Below are positions 31,653 to 39,687 of a stretch of DNA of 64,000 nucleotides, piece after piece. The first letter of the stretch is position 1. Each line of letters begins with the position of its first letter. The notes beneath the pieces were generated by a model that searched no databases, was not told where the DNA came from, and saw only the letters and a program-made list of their open reading frames with translations. A program made the translations under genes and the position numbers. Source of the DNA: Vagococcus intermedius (GTDB lineage: Bacteria > Bacillota > Bacilli > Lactobacillales > Vagococcaceae); NCBI RefSeq assembly GCF_029144185.1, contig NZ_CP110232.1:1358164-1422163 (forward strand), read 5' to 3'.

Positions 31653-32585
31653 CTATTGCACCTTCCCTTCTAAAATTGCTTCCAAGATTGCCATCCTCAT
31701 AAAAACACCATTGGTCATTTGTTGAACAATCCTTGATTGTAAGGATTCTACTAACCCATCTGCTAACTCCACATCTCGATTAACTGGAGCCGGATGCATA
31801 ATAATTCCGTGCTTAGGGAGTAATTTTGCACGTTCTATTGTCAAACCATAATGAGCATGGTAACTTTCTTTAGAAAAGACTTCGTCACTATGATGTCGTT
31901 CATGTTGTATTCGTAATAACATAATGACATCAACCTTAGGCAAGAGGTCATCTAGTGGTAAGTATTCCCCATAAACACTATATTCTTCTGTGTACCAATC
32001 TTCCGGTCCTGAAAAATATAACGTCGCGCCTAATCTTTTAAGTAACTGCATATTGGATTTGGCGACTCTAGAATGATTGATGTCTCCTACAATAGCAATG
32101 GAAAGATGATCAAATGAACCAAATTCTTCATAGATAGTCATCATGTCAAGTAAACATTGCGTTGGGTGTTGTCCACTACCATCTCCACCATTGATAATGG
32201 ACGAACGAATTGTTGGACTTTGAATGAGTTCATTATAATACTCTTCCTCACTATGCCTGATGACACAGGCGGAAATACCTAAGGCAGACAGTGTCAAAAC
32301 CGTGTCATAAAGTGACTCTCCTTTATTGATTGAACTTGTGCTCACCTCAAAAGGAATCACTTCAATTCCTAATTTTCGTTCAGCTACTTCAAAACTTTTG
32401 TGAGTACGTGTACTATTTTCAAAAAATAAATTAGCAACATAATAAGGTTCTGTTTGTGACAATCTGCTAGATGCTCCTTCTTTAAAGGCTTGAGCACGTT
32501 TGATTAATCCCATTACTTCTTGATTGGATAGCGACTCAATTGTTAAGAGATGTTTTAAGCTAATAATTTCTGTTTCTTGACTCAT
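31653..32585 (-). CDS. pyrB: Aspartate carbamoyltransferase, catalytic subunit
   Basis: PyrB condenses carbamoyl phosphate with aspartate. The 310-residue protein has the carbamoyl-phosphate motif STRT in [27 protein letters not shown], and the [11 protein letters not shown] segment. No pyrI-like regulatory subunit is present. I chose the ATG at 32585 with AAAGGA upstream; a GTG ten codons earlier also has a passable ribosome site. It lies 63 bp after pyrP, too close for a third PyrR attenuator. Confidence 0.95.
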   Translation of the reverse strand: MSQETEIISLKHLLTIESLSNQEVMGLIKRAQAFKEGASSRLSQTEPYYVANLFFENSTRTHKSFEVAERKLGIEVIPFEVSTSSINKGESLYDTVLTLSALGISACVIRHSEEEYYNELIQSPTIRSSIINGGDGSGQHPTQCLLDMMTIYEEFGSFDHLSIAIVGDINHSRVAKSNMQLLKRLGATLYFSGPEDWYTEEYSVYGEYLPLDDLLPKVDVIMLLRIQHERHHSDEVFSKESYHAHYGLTIERAKLLPKHGIIMHPAPVNRDVELADGLVESLQSRIVQQMTNGVFMRMAILEAILEGKVQ

Positions 32586-32648
32586 TCCGATCAATCCTTT
32601 CTTAATGTGACTCACTTGACCCTCTGCTGATATGTCTTTTACTCTTTC

Positions 32649-33926
32649 TTACTGCTCACTTAAAGCTTTTTCAGGTAAAATTAGATTTAAAATAATCCCG
32701 AATAATGTAGCCAATGCCATCCCTGATAATTCAAAGGGGCCTGATTTAAACATCAATCCACCAATCCCTACTACTAAAATAACTGAGGCAATAATCAAAT
32801 TTCTTTTTAAATCAAAATCTATCTTATTATCAATGAGGATCTTCAAGCCACTAGCTGCAATAACTCCGAACAAGATAAAGCTAATTCCTGAAATCACTGG
32901 CCCTGGAATACTTAAGATTAACGCGCTGATTTTTCCAACAAAACTCAATGCAATTGCCAACACACCAGCACCTCCTAGTACAAAGACACTGTGTACTCTT
33001 GTAATAGCTAATACCCCAATATTTTCACCATAACTCGTTACTGGCGGTCCTCCAACAAAACTAGCACTAATTTGGGCTAACCCATCTCCAAGTAAGGTTC
33101 TTGATAGACCTGGATCCTCAAAATAATTACGTTTAGTTAATTTATTTAAAACGGTGATATGCCCGATATGCTCAGTCATTGTTACAAAAGCAATGGGGGC
33201 CATTGTGGTGATCGCGCCAATGTGTAATCTTGGTTCATAATGCACAAAAGGTATTTCAAAATTAGGCAAGGCAAACCAAGCTGCCTCAGCAATGGGTGCC
33301 GTATCAACAATTCCCATTGTCAAAGCCAACACATAACCTGAAACAATACCTAGTAAAATTGGTAATAAGCCGATAAAACCTTTTAGGAACATATTGAAGA
33401 AAATAGTCAGAGCCAATGTTGCTAGAGCAACTGCAATATATTTAGGACTATATGTCCCTGAGCTTGTGTACATCGCATTATTTGCTGCATTGGCTGCCAA
33501 TCCTAAACCAATAACCATTACTACCGGACCGACTACAATCGCTGGCAAGACATTATTAATCCACTGGGACCCTATTTTTTTTATGATAAAAGCAACGAGG
33601 ACATAAACGAGACCAGTTGTTAACGCCCCTTGAGCAACTGCTGGGTACCCGTCACTTTCCATTAGCATTTGCATTGCGGGAATAAACGCAAAGCTACTAC
33701 CTAAGTATGCTGGGATTTTTGCCCCAGTTGTTAGCATGTAGACCAATGTTCCAAGTCCTGAACTTAACAAGGCAATTCCTGGATCAATTCCTACTAAAAT
33801 TGGTACTAAAACTGTCGAACCAAACATTGTAAAGAGATGTTGAAGACTTAAACCAAACCATTGTAACGGTTTGGGTTTATCCTTAATATCTAAAACTACA
33901 TCTGGATTTCTAAATTCTTTTGTCAT
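32649..33926 (-). CDS. pyrP: Uracil permease (NCS2 family)
   Basis: This 425-residue polytopic membrane protein imports uracil with protons. It has the N-terminal LQWFGLSLQHLFTMFGSTVLVP of UraA/PyrP transporters, the TMAPIAFVTMTEHIGH region with the substrate-binding Glu in helix 8, and GGPPVTSYGENIG in helix 10. It is the second gene of the pyr operon, directly after a PyrR attenuator, which matches the Bacillus order pyrR-pyrP-pyrB. Confidence 0.95.
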   Translation of the reverse strand: MTKEFRNPDVVLDIKDKPKPLQWFGLSLQHLFTMFGSTVLVPILVGIDPGIALLSSGLGTLVYMLTTGAKIPAYLGSSFAFIPAMQMLMESDGYPAVAQGALTTGLVYVLVAFIIKKIGSQWINNVLPAIVVGPVVMVIGLGLAANAANNAMYTSSGTYSPKYIAVALATLALTIFFNMFLKGFIGLLPILLGIVSGYVLALTMGIVDTAPIAEAAWFALPNFEIPFVHYEPRLHIGAITTMAPIAFVTMTEHIGHITVLNKLTKRNYFEDPGLSRTLLGDGLAQISASFVGGPPVTSYGENIGVLAITRVHSVFVLGGAGVLAIALSFVGKISALILSIPGPVISGISFILFGVIAASGLKILIDNKIDFDLKRNLIIASVILVVGIGGLMFKSGPFELSGMALATLFGIILNLILPEKALSEQ

Positions 33927-33980
33927 GTTATCTTCCCCTTTTTCACTTATATTTTAGTTTGATCGCTTTTTAGACAAAGA

Positions 33981-34100
33981 AAAACCTCGTTTCCAATTAG
34001 GTCAGAAACGAGGTTTTCACAAAATACACCCACTATTACTAAGTTACACCTAGGTTTAAAAGGGGGGATATTTGCTCTTCCTAGCCTCTCTGGACTAAAT
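33981..34100 (-). promoter_or_regulatory. PyrR attenuator between pyrR and pyrP
   Basis: The minus strand carries the PyrR-binding hairpin sequence AGTCCAGAGAGGCT (34083-34096), then a terminator with AAAACCTCGTTTC and GAAACGAGGTTTT arms (33981-34016) and a T run. UMP-bound PyrR stabilises the binding hairpin and thereby lets the terminator form. Confidence 0.88.
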
Positions 34101-34120
34101 TAAAAAGCGTTACTATTCAA

Positions 34121-34654
34121 TTAATTTTTTACTATACTAACACCATCACTAGCATCTGTCTCGGTCATTTTTACGACGACCTCTTCATCTGTTGATGTAG
34201 GCAGATTTTTCCCAACAATATCCGCTCGAACTGGCAACTCTCGGTGACCACGATCAACTAATACTGCTAAAGAAATTTTCTTAGGTCGTCCAAAATCCAT
34301 CACAGCATCTAGCGCTGCTCGAATCGTACGTCCCGTATATAATACATCATCTACTAATACAACATGTTTCCCTTCGACTGAGAAAGGAATTGTAGATTGT
34401 GATTTATCTGGAATAACACCAGCCGTATCTCCTTGATCATCACGATAACTGGTAATATCTAACTCACCAACAGGTAATTGAATCTCTTCTAGTTGATTGA
34501 GTCTCTCTGAGATACGTTCTGCTAAAAAGATACCGCGTGTTTTGATACCAATCAAAACAATATCCTGAACACCCTTATTGCGCTCAATGATCTCATAAGT
34601 CATCCGGGTCAAGACTCGCTTCATTGTCACACTATCAATCACTTCTTTTTCCAT
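34121..34654 (-). CDS. pyrR: Pyrimidine operon attenuation protein / uracil phosphoribosyltransferase
   Basis: PyrR binds pyr leader RNA when UMP is high and also has weak UPRTase activity. The 177-residue protein shows the PRTase PRPP loop [25 protein letters not shown], and the basic RDDQ...[14 protein letters not shown] face. The ATG at 34654 follows GGAGGGA; the frame extends to 34681 without a better start. It is the first gene of the operon, between two PyrR attenuators. Confidence 0.96.
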   Translation of the reverse strand: MEKEVIDSVTMKRVLTRMTYEIIERNKGVQDIVLIGIKTRGIFLAERISERLNQLEEIQLPVGELDITSYRDDQGDTAGVIPDKSQSTIPFSVEGKHVVLVDDVLYTGRTIRAALDAVMDFGRPKKISLAVLVDRGHRELPVRADIVGKNLPTSTDEEVVVKMTETDASDGVSIVKN

Positions 34655-34690
34655 GATAATCCCTCCTAGTATCCTTGGCATTTGATTACA

Positions 34691-34834
34691 AAAAAACTCC
34701 TACCTTTATAAGGCAGGAGTCGATAATGTCGTTAACTCACTTAAGATAGTCTTCCTCCAAGGGGAGCGAACACTTACTATGCCTTCTTAGCCTCTCTGGA
34801 CTAATTTTTAAAGGATATATTATTTAATTTCTTA
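34691..34834 (-). promoter_or_regulatory. PyrR attenuator in the pyr operon leader
   Basis: AGTCCAGAGAGGCTAAGAAG marks the PyrR-binding hairpin (34784-34803). The terminator ACTCCTGCC/GGTAGGAGT with a T7 run follows (34691-34720), just upstream of pyrR. Confidence 0.88.
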
Positions 34835-34840
34835 TGTGTT

Positions 34841-34869
34841 ATCATAACTTCTTTTCAAAAAAAATGCAA
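34841..34869 (-). promoter_or_regulatory. Predicted pyr operon promoter
   Basis: Minus-strand TTGCAT (34864-34869) and TATGAT (34841-34846) are 17 bp apart, placed right before the PyrR leader. The start of transcription would be near 34834. Confidence 0.55.
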
Positions 34870-34870
34870 G

Positions 34871-35782
34871 TTATTTTGTCAAAAGCGTTAAAGATTCTAA
34901 TGTCTCAGTAAAATTCTCTGGTAAGTCAGCTTCAAAATACATCTCTTCTTCAGTAGTAGGATGTGTAAAGCCTAACACTTTAGCGTGTAAGAACTGGCCT
35001 TGACCAGGTAACGTTTTACGCGGACCATATAAAGGATCTCCAGCTAACGGGTAATCAATATATTTCATATGCACACGAATCTGATGTGTACGTCCCGTTT
35101 CCAATTGACATTCAATCAAGGTATATCCTTCATATCTTTCTAACACTTTAAAGTGCGTCACCGCATCTTTCCCGCCCTCAATGACAGCTTGAGATTGACG
35201 ATTTTCTTTTGAGCGGCCAACCGGAGCATCAATTGTCCCTTTATCATGAGGAATCTCGCCATGAACAAGAGCAATATAACGACGCGTAACAGTTTTATTT
35301 TTTAATTGAGCGCTTAATTTTTCATGTGCTTCATCATTTTTAGCAACCATCAATAAGCCTGATGTGTCTTTGTCAATACGATGAACAATCCCAGGACGAA
35401 CGACATCATTAATACTTGATAAGTCTTTAACATGATGTAATAAAGCATTCACCATTGTCCCATTGGCGTGACCGGCAGAGGGATGAACCACCATTCCTTG
35501 AGGTTTGTTTACAACTACAACATCTTGATCTTCATAAACAATTTCTAGAGGGATATCTTCACCCTCGATTGTTAACTCAACAGGTTCTGGACGATTGATC
35601 TCAATTAGATCGTCGTCTTTTACTTTATAATTAGGTTTGACAATCTCACCGTTTACACTCACTAATTGTTCTTTTAACCAAGCTTGGATTTGTGAACGTG
35701 AAAAATCACCAAACTCTTCTGTAATTACTTTATCAATACGACCTTTTTGACCATCGATGGTCATTGTTAATTTTTCTAACAT
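34871..35782 (-). CDS. rluD: RluD-family 23S rRNA pseudouridine synthase
   Basis: The 303-residue protein has an N-terminal S4 RNA-binding domain (about 15-75) and a RluA/RluD catalytic domain with the essential Asp in GIVHRIDKDTSGLLMVAKN and the closing TGRTHQIRVHM motif. It probably modifies helix 69 uridines of 23S rRNA. In Bacillus the homologue is YlyB, also located directly after lspA and before the pyr operon, as here. Confidence 0.92.
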   Translation of the reverse strand: MLEKLTMTIDGQKGRIDKVITEEFGDFSRSQIQAWLKEQLVSVNGEIVKPNYKVKDDDLIEINRPEPVELTIEGEDIPLEIVYEDQDVVVVNKPQGMVVHPSAGHANGTMVNALLHHVKDLSSINDVVRPGIVHRIDKDTSGLLMVAKNDEAHEKLSAQLKNKTVTRRYIALVHGEIPHDKGTIDAPVGRSKENRQSQAVIEGGKDAVTHFKVLERYEGYTLIECQLETGRTHQIRVHMKYIDYPLAGDPLYGPRKTLPGQGQFLHAKVLGFTHPTTEEEMYFEADLPENFTETLESLTLLTK

Positions 35783-35783
35783 A

Positions 35784-36242
35784 TTATTTTTTCACCTTAT
35801 CCATTCTTTCGTCTAATACGATATATATTAAGATGCAGCCAACACCCACTGTTAAAGCAATATCAGCCACATTAAAAATTGGAAAATTCATAAACTCAGT
35901 TTGGAACATATCTACAACATATCCCAAATGTAAACGGTCGATAAAATTTCCAATTGCACCACCTAAAATTAGCGATAACCCTATTGTAAACCATTTGCTC
36001 TCATTACGATACTTAAATAAAATAAAAACGACTACGAAACAGACGATTGCCGTCACAATATAAAAAAACCACATTTTACCCTCTAAAATACTCCATGCAG
36101 CGCCCTCATTTCTTAAATGAGTCAGTGAAATTAGTGAGTTGTCAAAAATTGTTTCCCCCAAACCTACATTAGTCACCACCCAATTTTTTATCAATTGATC
36201 GCTAATAATAACTCCTAATGCTAATAATAAATAGCCTACCAT
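35784..36242 (-). CDS. lspA: Lipoprotein signal peptidase II
   Basis: LspA cleaves signal peptides of prolipoproteins in the membrane. The 152-residue protein has four hydrophobic segments and the two catalytic aspartates in GGAIGNFIDR and NVADIALTVG. Clients in this window include the repeat lipoprotein at 52 kb and the cyclophilin at 63 kb. Its ATG overlaps the upstream CBS gene by 7 nt, and rluD follows after one base. Confidence 0.95.
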   Translation of the reverse strand: MVGYLLLALGVIISDQLIKNWVVTNVGLGETIFDNSLISLTHLRNEGAAWSILEGKMWFFYIVTAIVCFVVVFILFKYRNESKWFTIGLSLILGGAIGNFIDRLHLGYVVDMFQTEFMNFPIFNVADIALTVGVGCILIYIVLDERMDKVKK

Positions 36243-36952
36243 TTAAATTTTCTCCATTCTTCATAATAATTTTGAAAAACTTCCTTTGGTCTCATCAATC
36301 CTAATAAGTCTTTACTTGGTTGACCATCTTCGGTAATAAGTAACGCTTCAATCGTTGGGTCTTCAAGTAACAATTCCATCGCTTGAAAAACATGGGTATC
36401 TTTCGAGATAAAGCGATAATTATTACGTTTTCGATCACTAATTAAAACATCGCCAACCTTTTTCCCTTTGATGTCAATAGTTCCTGCATACCCTCTACTA
36501 GCAAGCCATAAACCTAAACCGTGTGCGGTTACTAGACCTAAAAATTGATTTTCCTCATAAATAGGTAATTGTGAAAAACCTTTTTCTTTTAAAATGGTTA
36601 AAATTTGCATTAAATCTGTTTGATTATCAAAAATTGTGACCCTCTTCTTAAATCTTGGAATCACTTTTTCAGGCTGTGTTAAATCCATTTCAATCTTTTT
36701 GATTTTTTTTATAATCCACTCATTAGGTTCTGCAATAACAAAGTCAGGTGATATTCTATCATGCACAATTGCATTCCTTAATTGAGCAATTTCAAGTAAA
36801 TCGTCATGATATTTACGAACCTGCAAATCCCGTCGTGGGCGTAATTTGCGTACCATATCCGTAAAACCAGCACTAGGTCTGTCGAGCTGATCTCGCATCC
36901 ACTTTTCAATTCGATTAAATACTGCTAAAAATTCCTCTGCTTGTTGGCCCAC
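36236..36952 (-). CDS. CBS-domain protein with an N-terminal HEPN-like region
   Basis: The 238-residue cytoplasmic protein ends in a CBS pair (about residues 102-235), a fold that binds adenine nucleotides such as AMP, ATP or c-di-AMP. The first 95 residues are helical and contain LRNAIVHDR, in which Arg59-Asn60-x3-His64 fits the RxxxxH signature (often RN-x3-H) of HEPN ribonuclease or nucleotidyl-transfer domains. Such a fusion suggests a nucleotide-gated RNase or binding protein; this is inference. Translation starts at GTG (36950-36952) with AAGGAG eight bases upstream. It heads a unit with lspA and rluD. Confidence 0.78.
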   Translation of the reverse strand: MGQQAEEFLAVFNRIEKWMRDQLDRPSAGFTDMVRKLRPRRDLQVRKYHDDLLEIAQLRNAIVHDRISPDFVIAEPNEWIIKKIKKIEMDLTQPEKVIPRFKKRVTIFDNQTDLMQILTILKEKGFSQLPIYEENQFLGLVTAHGLGLWLASRGYAGTIDIKGKKVGDVLISDRKRNNYRFISKDTHVFQAMELLLEDPTIEALLITEDGQPSKDLLGLMRPKEVFQNYYEEWRKFKW

Positions 36953-37006
36953 TAATCTGACTCCTTTATTTTATAAAATTAACTCTTACCTATAATAACA
37001 GTAATT

Positions 37007-37048
37007 AAAAAAAAAAGCTAAGTAGTATCCCCGTCATCTACCTGGCTT
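37007..37048 (-). terminator. Terminator of the 33-codon transcription unit
   Basis: On the minus strand GCCAGGTAG and CTACTTAGC pair with one mismatch around a 12-nt loop, and a ten-T tract follows. No other minus-strand gene upstream needs it. Confidence 0.7.
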
Positions 37049-37081
37049 TTTCAACTAGTACTATTAACTTTTCTTACAAGC

Positions 37082-37183
37082 TTAACTCTTAGTCCAATCA
37101 TGTTTCAACGCTTTAGGGTAATAAATAAAAACCCTGCCAATCAAGTATCCACAATGGTAAACTAGCCTATCTAACTTTTTCAT
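37082..37183 (-). CDS. Small ORF of 33 codons with its own promoter and terminator
   Basis: ATG at 37181-37183 to TAA at 37082-37084 encodes a basic peptide beginning MKKLDRLVYHCGYLIGR and ending KHDWTKS, rich in Tyr and Lys, with a short hydrophobic stretch but no convincing full membrane helix. An AAGGG ribosome site lies about 10 bases upstream. A good promoter (37217-37245) and a strong terminator (37007-37048) bracket it, giving a transcript of roughly 200 nt. I recognise no family. The transcript could instead be a small RNA, with the ORF incidental or dual-function. Confidence 0.5.
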   Translation of the reverse strand: MKKLDRLVYHCGYLIGRVFIYYPKALKHDWTKS

Positions 37184-37216
37184 GTCACGCACGCCCTTAT
37201 TCCGCTTAATGACTTT

Positions 37217-37245
37217 AGTATATAACATCACAACTTAATTTGTAA
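37217..37245 (-). promoter_or_regulatory. Predicted promoter of the 33-codon unit
   Basis: TTACAA (37240-37245) and TATACT (37217-37222) with a 17-bp spacer on the minus strand, about 27 nt before the ATG when the start of transcription is counted. Confidence 0.6.
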
Positions 37246-37372
37246 CCGGTTTTCTCTTGTTTTAATATTTTTGTAACATTAATAACATAAAACCTAATAA
37301 AACTATCGGTTTTTCTTATTTTTAACTAACTTTTCTAATAGAGACCTTTAGCTTTATTTTAAAAGTCTAGGA

Positions 37373-37401
37373 TTGACCTTTTTCCCGTTAATACCTATAA
37401 T
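37373..37401 (+). promoter_or_regulatory. Promoter of the cold-shock gene
   Basis: TTGACC (37373-37378), 17 bp, TATAAT (37396-37401). The leader to the ATG is about 33 nt, shorter than the long cold-shock leaders of E. coli. Confidence 0.8.
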
Positions 37402-37441
37402 GAAAACAGTAACTTAATCTATGTTTATGGAGGAATGTAAA

Positions 37442-37645
37442 ATGACAACAGGCGTAGTAAAATGGTTTGATTTAAAAAAGGGTTATGGCTTTATTACTTA
37501 TAATGAAACCGAGGAAGTGTTTGTTCATTTTACAGGGATTAATGGTGAAGGGTTTAAAACATTAGAGGCTAATCAAAAGGTGACATTTGAAATAAAAGAA
37601 GGCCATCGTGGTTTACAAGCTACAAACGTTACTTCTTTTGAATAA
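37442..37645 (+). CDS. csp: Cold-shock domain protein
   Basis: The 67-residue OB-fold RNA chaperone has RNP1 KGYGFITY and RNP2 VFVHF, and starts MTTGVVKWF like other Gram-positive Csp proteins. The ATG at 37442 follows GGAGGAATG; an upstream in-frame ATG at 37421 lies before the ribosome site. It binds single-stranded RNA and keeps transcripts unfolded. One detail is its acidic [13 protein letters not shown] segment, ordinary for the family. Confidence 0.95.
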   Translation: MTTGVVKWFDLKKGYGFITYNETEEVFVHFTGINGEGFKTLEANQKVTFEIKEGHRGLQATNVTSFE

Positions 37646-37646
37646 T

Positions 37647-37682
37647 AAAAAAAGTGTTGACTTTTAGCCAACACTTTTTTTT
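37647..37682. terminator. Bidirectional terminator between csp and the EbsA-like gene
   Basis: AAAAAAAGTGTTG and CAACACTTTTTTT arms with a 9-nt loop. It serves both convergent genes, overlapping the end of the minus-strand one. Confidence 0.85.
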
Positions 37683-38101
37683 ATACTAACGATATCGCCT
37701 TTAAAGTATTTATTTGCGACTAACTCTGCTAACAAAGCTTCGCGCGTCTTAGCAGTCATCAAAAATTGATACTCTATTGTTTGATAAGTAATTGTTAAAC
37801 CACATGCCCCAAGAGCTATCTTATCTAACTCTTCGAGATGAAATTTTCGTGTGTTACGTACCAAACAAGCTTTAGCGACTAAGTACTCCTCTGTAAAGAA
37901 AAAATAACGCTGTAAACCTAACCACAACAAAAAAATAAATACTAACAAAATTAAGACGCTCAACAAGTTTAACCGTACCTCTTCTAAAAGAGTAATTATG
38001 CTTAAAAAGAATATACCAAATGTAATAGACCAATAGATGAGGCTCGTTGCTACCTCTGGTTGCCATCGGTAAGTTGTAATCATTCCATTTTTTTTCACCA
38101 T
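37664..38101 (-). CDS. ebsA: EbsA-like membrane protein
   Basis: The 145-residue protein has an N-terminal YRWQPE segment, two adjacent hydrophobic helices (about 18-65), an RYFFFTEEYL stretch and a soluble C-terminal part. This matches the short EbsA family known from enterococci and lactobacilli, where it lies beside an RNase H-like gene as here. The historical description as pore-forming is not well supported. Identification rests on topology and context. RBS GAGGTG precedes the ATG. Confidence 0.65.
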   Translation of the reverse strand: MVKKNGMITTYRWQPEVATSLIYWSITFGIFFLSIITLLEEVRLNLLSVLILLVFIFLLWLGLQRYFFFTEEYLVAKACLVRNTRKFHLEELDKIALGACGLTITYQTIEYQFLMTAKTREALLAELVANKYFKGDIVSIKKSVG

Positions 38102-38173
38102 GACACCTCTTCAAAATAATCATCATCTTATATACTAACACATCACCAAATAAATAAGAAGCGAGGGATTCAA

Positions 38174-38581
38174 ATGTTAAAATTATACGTCGATGCTGCA
38201 ACTCGTGGAAACCCTGGACCAAGCGGCATTGGTATCTTGATAGTCGGGAAAAACATTTATGAACAATTAAGCTTTCCACTAAATACTAACATGTCTAACC
38301 ACGAAGCTGAGTTTTCAGCACTTCTACGCGGGTTAGAAGAAATCATAAAAAGAAATATGATGACAGATACAATATTTGTTTATACTGATAGTAAGATAGT
38401 TGCCGAAACAATTGATAAAAATCATACTAGCAATCATAAATTCAAACCTTATTTATTAGAAATACAAACACTTTTAGCAAGCTTTCCACTTATTTTGATT
38501 CAATGGCTACCTGAAAAACAAAATAAAGGCGCTGACAACTTGGCACGACAAGGACTAAAGAAAGCCTTAGACAACAAATAA
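38174..38581 (+). CDS. RNase HI-like protein
   Basis: The 135-residue protein has an RNase H fold with the carboxylates in LYVDAATRGNPGP (Asp7), the NHEAEFSALLRGLE helix, VYTDSKIV and a late KGADNLARQG. Such short proteins (like Bacillus YpdQ/YpeP) hydrolyse RNA in RNA-DNA hybrids or are relatives with weak activity. It starts 72 bp from the divergent EbsA-like gene behind GCGAGGGA. Confidence 0.85.
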   Translation: MLKLYVDAATRGNPGPSGIGILIVGKNIYEQLSFPLNTNMSNHEAEFSALLRGLEEIIKRNMMTDTIFVYTDSKIVAETIDKNHTSNHKFKPYLLEIQTLLASFPLILIQWLPEKQNKGADNLARQGLKKALDNK

Positions 38582-38630
38582 AAAGCTAAGATAATTGAAC
38601 GCTTCTGCTTTCAATTATCTTAGCTTTTTT
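38581..38630. terminator. Bidirectional terminator between the RNase H-like gene and hemH
   Basis: AAAAGCTAAGATAATTGAA and its complement form a 19-bp stem with a short loop; T6 follows on the plus strand. Confidence 0.88.
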
Positions 38631-39580
38631 TATTTGTTCTTTACAAGATTCTCTAATAAATCTATAAATCCCTCATCATCATTAAATGGATGAATATAGT
38701 TAAATTCTTCACCGCCATTTTCCATAAAATAAGTACAGTTTTCTTCTTCAATTTCTTCAATTGTTTCCACACAATCTGATACAAAACCTGGCGTAATCAC
38801 TAATACTTTTTTTACTCCTTGTTTAGGCAAACCTTTTAACGTGTCATCTAAAGGTGGTTTTAACCATTCTGCTGGTCCAAATTTTGATTGATAAGCTACT
38901 TGCCATGGAATACTTAAATCTAAACGCTTTATCAAAGCTTCTGTAGTTGCTTGACATTGTGCTTGATAAGGGTCACCTTTTTCAACATAACTGACAGGTA
39001 TGCCATGATAAGAAATCATTAATTTATCAGGATTATATTTTTTGATCCCTTTTTCTACTTGTTTTGCTAGTAGTTCAATATACATTGGATGATCAGTAAA
39101 TTCTCTAATTAAATGTAAACTAGGCATATCTTCTGATTTTAAGTAGTGGCGAAAAACAGCATCATTAATTGAAGCAGTCGTTGTTGTTGAATATTGAGGA
39201 TATAGTGGAATAACTGTAATATCTTCTATCCCTTTTTTCGCCATTTCAGCTAAAGATTCGGAAATAGTAGGATGGCTATATGCCATCCCATAAGTGACAT
39301 AAGCTTCAGGAAAACGTGCTTGTAATCGCTCTGCTTGTGATTCAGTATAAACTTGTAATGGCGAACCTTGTTCTGTCCAAATACTTTTATATAACTCAGC
39401 CGATTTTTTCGGACGTGTATTTAAAATGATTCCATGTAACACCGGCAACCAAATCATACGTGGAGTATCTATAACTCTAGCATCACCTAAAAATTTTTTT
39501 AGGTATGTCTTCACTTCTTTTTTCTCCGGTTTAGATGGTGTCCCAATATTAGCAATCAAAATGCCTTTTTTTACTGCCAT
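38630..39580 (-). CDS. hemH: Ferrochelatase (HemH/CpfC)
   Basis: This cytoplasmic enzyme inserts Fe(II) into a porphyrin; Gram-positive versions use coproporphyrin III. The 316-residue sequence has the GILIANIGTP start, the catalytic His in ISYHGIPVSYVEKGDPY, QSKFGPAEWL and the acidic VETIEEIEEE helix. The ATG at 39580 has GAGG upstream; the frame is open to 39649 without a ribosome site. No other haem genes are in the window. Lactobacillales rarely make haem, so the enzyme may serve a partial pathway or haem-iron release. Confidence 0.93.
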   Translation of the reverse strand: MAVKKGILIANIGTPSKPEKKEVKTYLKKFLGDARVIDTPRMIWLPVLHGIILNTRPKKSAELYKSIWTEQGSPLQVYTESQAERLQARFPEAYVTYGMAYSHPTISESLAEMAKKGIEDITVIPLYPQYSTTTTASINDAVFRHYLKSEDMPSLHLIREFTDHPMYIELLAKQVEKGIKKYNPDKLMISYHGIPVSYVEKGDPYQAQCQATTEALIKRLDLSIPWQVAYQSKFGPAEWLKPPLDDTLKGLPKQGVKKVLVITPGFVSDCVETIEEIEEENCTYFMENGGEEFNYIHPFNDDEGFIDLLENLVKNK

Positions 39581-39640
39581 AAAAAAATTCCTCTTTTCTT
39601 TAAAAATACTTTTATGCTTAAACCACCTAAATGATACCAC

Positions 39641-39676
39641 AAAAAGCACCCTTCTTTAACAAGAGAGTGCTTTTTA
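39641..39676 (-). terminator. Terminator of the RlmL-type methyltransferase gene
   Basis: AAAAAGCAC and GTGCTTTTT arms with an internal partly paired region; T-run on the minus strand. Confidence 0.75.
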
Positions 39677-39687
39677 TATTGTTTATT

